Assembly: GCF_963678245.1 (NCBI RefSeq)
Contig: NZ_OY782770.1
Location: 682,001-746,000 of the forward strand
Source of the DNA: an uncultured Sunxiuqinia sp.
GTDB lineage: Bacteria > Bacteroidota > Bacteroidia > Bacteroidales > Prolixibacteraceae
Reading direction: 5' to 3'
Length of the DNA: 64,000 bases
Shown: positions 63,767 through 64,000 of the stretch, one piece after another
How positions within the stretch are numbered: the first letter of the stretch is position 1
How the letters are laid out: each line of letters opens with the position of its first letter
Notes under the pieces: generated by a model
Databases searched by the model: none
The model's input: the letters and a program-made list of their open reading frames with translations, nothing else
Told to the model about the DNA's origin: nothing
Position numbers and translations under genes: made by a program

Positions 63767-64000
63767 CTACAATTTAGCATTTTCTGCTCGCTTTATCACT
63801 TCATTCACCAAAAGTACAACATCTTTACATAGTGATGGTACATCATCGAATTCCTCTGACCGCAGCGCCAAATCCTCTAAATGCTTTAGTTTTTCAACAA
63901 CCCGTGCCAGACTAAAATACGTAAACGAAGGAATTCCTTTATGCGCAATTTCTCCCACTGCCTTCCAATCTTCCTTGCTGAGTGCTAATTCTAAATTTTC
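63767..64000 (-). CDS. HPt domain at C-terminus of a sensor kinase (5' end outside window)
   Basis: The frame is open from base 64000 to a TAG at 63767-63769 (77 residues in the window). The start of the gene lies beyond the window. ENLELALSKEDWKAVGEIAH then KGIPSFTYFSL is an HPt motif with the phosphoacceptor histidine in AHKGIPSF. The protein is probably the end of a hybrid sensor kinase that passes phosphate to the NtrC-type regulator 47 bases downstream. Confidence 0.8.
   Translation of the reverse strand, partial: ENLELALSKEDWKAVGEIAHKGIPSFTYFSLARVVEKLKHLEDLALRSEEFDDVPSLCKDVVLLVNEVIKRAENAKL

Noticed and set aside
1-64000. CRISPR arrays, tRNA or rRNA genes
   Set aside because: No regularly spaced repeats and no tRNA T-loop signatures or rRNA segments were seen on reading both strands.

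Overview
The window looks like a chromosomal segment of a Bacteroidota bacterium. The evidence is a type IX secretion (T9SS) block of porV, porU and gldJ, promoter -7 boxes of the TAnnTTTG type, many lipoproteins and outer-membrane barrels, few Shine-Dalgarno sites, and TPR-type histidine kinases. Gene content and style (GldJ next to MurF, a sorbose-1-phosphate-reductase-like enzyme, SSS symporter with a DUF4212 subunit) fit a marine or gut member of the Marinilabiliales/Prolixibacteraceae. That placement is inference, not proof. No rRNA, tRNA, CRISPR array or intact insertion sequence was seen.

Layout. 0-3 kb: 5' part of a LemA gene and a periplasmic-TPR histidine kinase. 3-12.3 kb: porV-ispF-CoA-binding-thioredoxin operon, porU, then divergent gldJ and murF. 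12.3-16 kb: SufT-like and SufE Fe-S genes, rubrerythrin, a 129-bp palindromic repeat element, and a two-part sodium:solute symporter. 16-20 kb: LVIVD-repeat lipoprotein, outer-membrane protein, GNAT-nitrilase fusion. 20.2-21.4 kb: a decayed NmrA-fasciclin chimera. 21.4-26 kb: ECF sigma factor with an anti-sigma/beta-barrel fusion, then a serpin lipoprotein with two translationally coupled lipoproteins. 26-29 kb: C1B peptidase and FadL-type barrel. 29.3-36 kb: sugar-catabolic set (fructose-6-phosphate aldolase, SorE-like reductase, aldolase-dehydrogenase fusion, PHP protein) and an adenine deaminase.

37-41.8 kb is the accessory hot spot. A ~690-bp block is present twice, 2,790 bp apart, and carries a secreted protein with a conserved N-terminus and two different C-terminal tails. 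Between the copies lie two related small immunity-like genes, an orphan C-terminal fragment and a broken O-antigen-ligase gene. This resembles tip-swapping in polymorphic toxin loci and is the best candidate for an undescribed system here.

42-48.3 kb: a 2-oxoacid dehydrogenase complex (E2, E3, alpha-beta fused E1) with a divergent GntR/UTRA regulator and palindromic operator candidates. 48.6-51.1 kb: aspartokinase and diaminopimelate decarboxylase. 51.2-51.8 kb: RRM protein and cold-shock protein. 52-58.4 kb: small barrel protein, then parE, parC, shikimate kinase and a metallo-beta-lactamase-fold hydrolase on the minus strand. 58.7-61.3 kb: stress and envelope genes (Dps, UspA, holin-like, YtxH). 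61.8-64 kb: phosphorelay genes (HPt domain, sigma-54 NtrC-type regulator, degenerate receiver protein).
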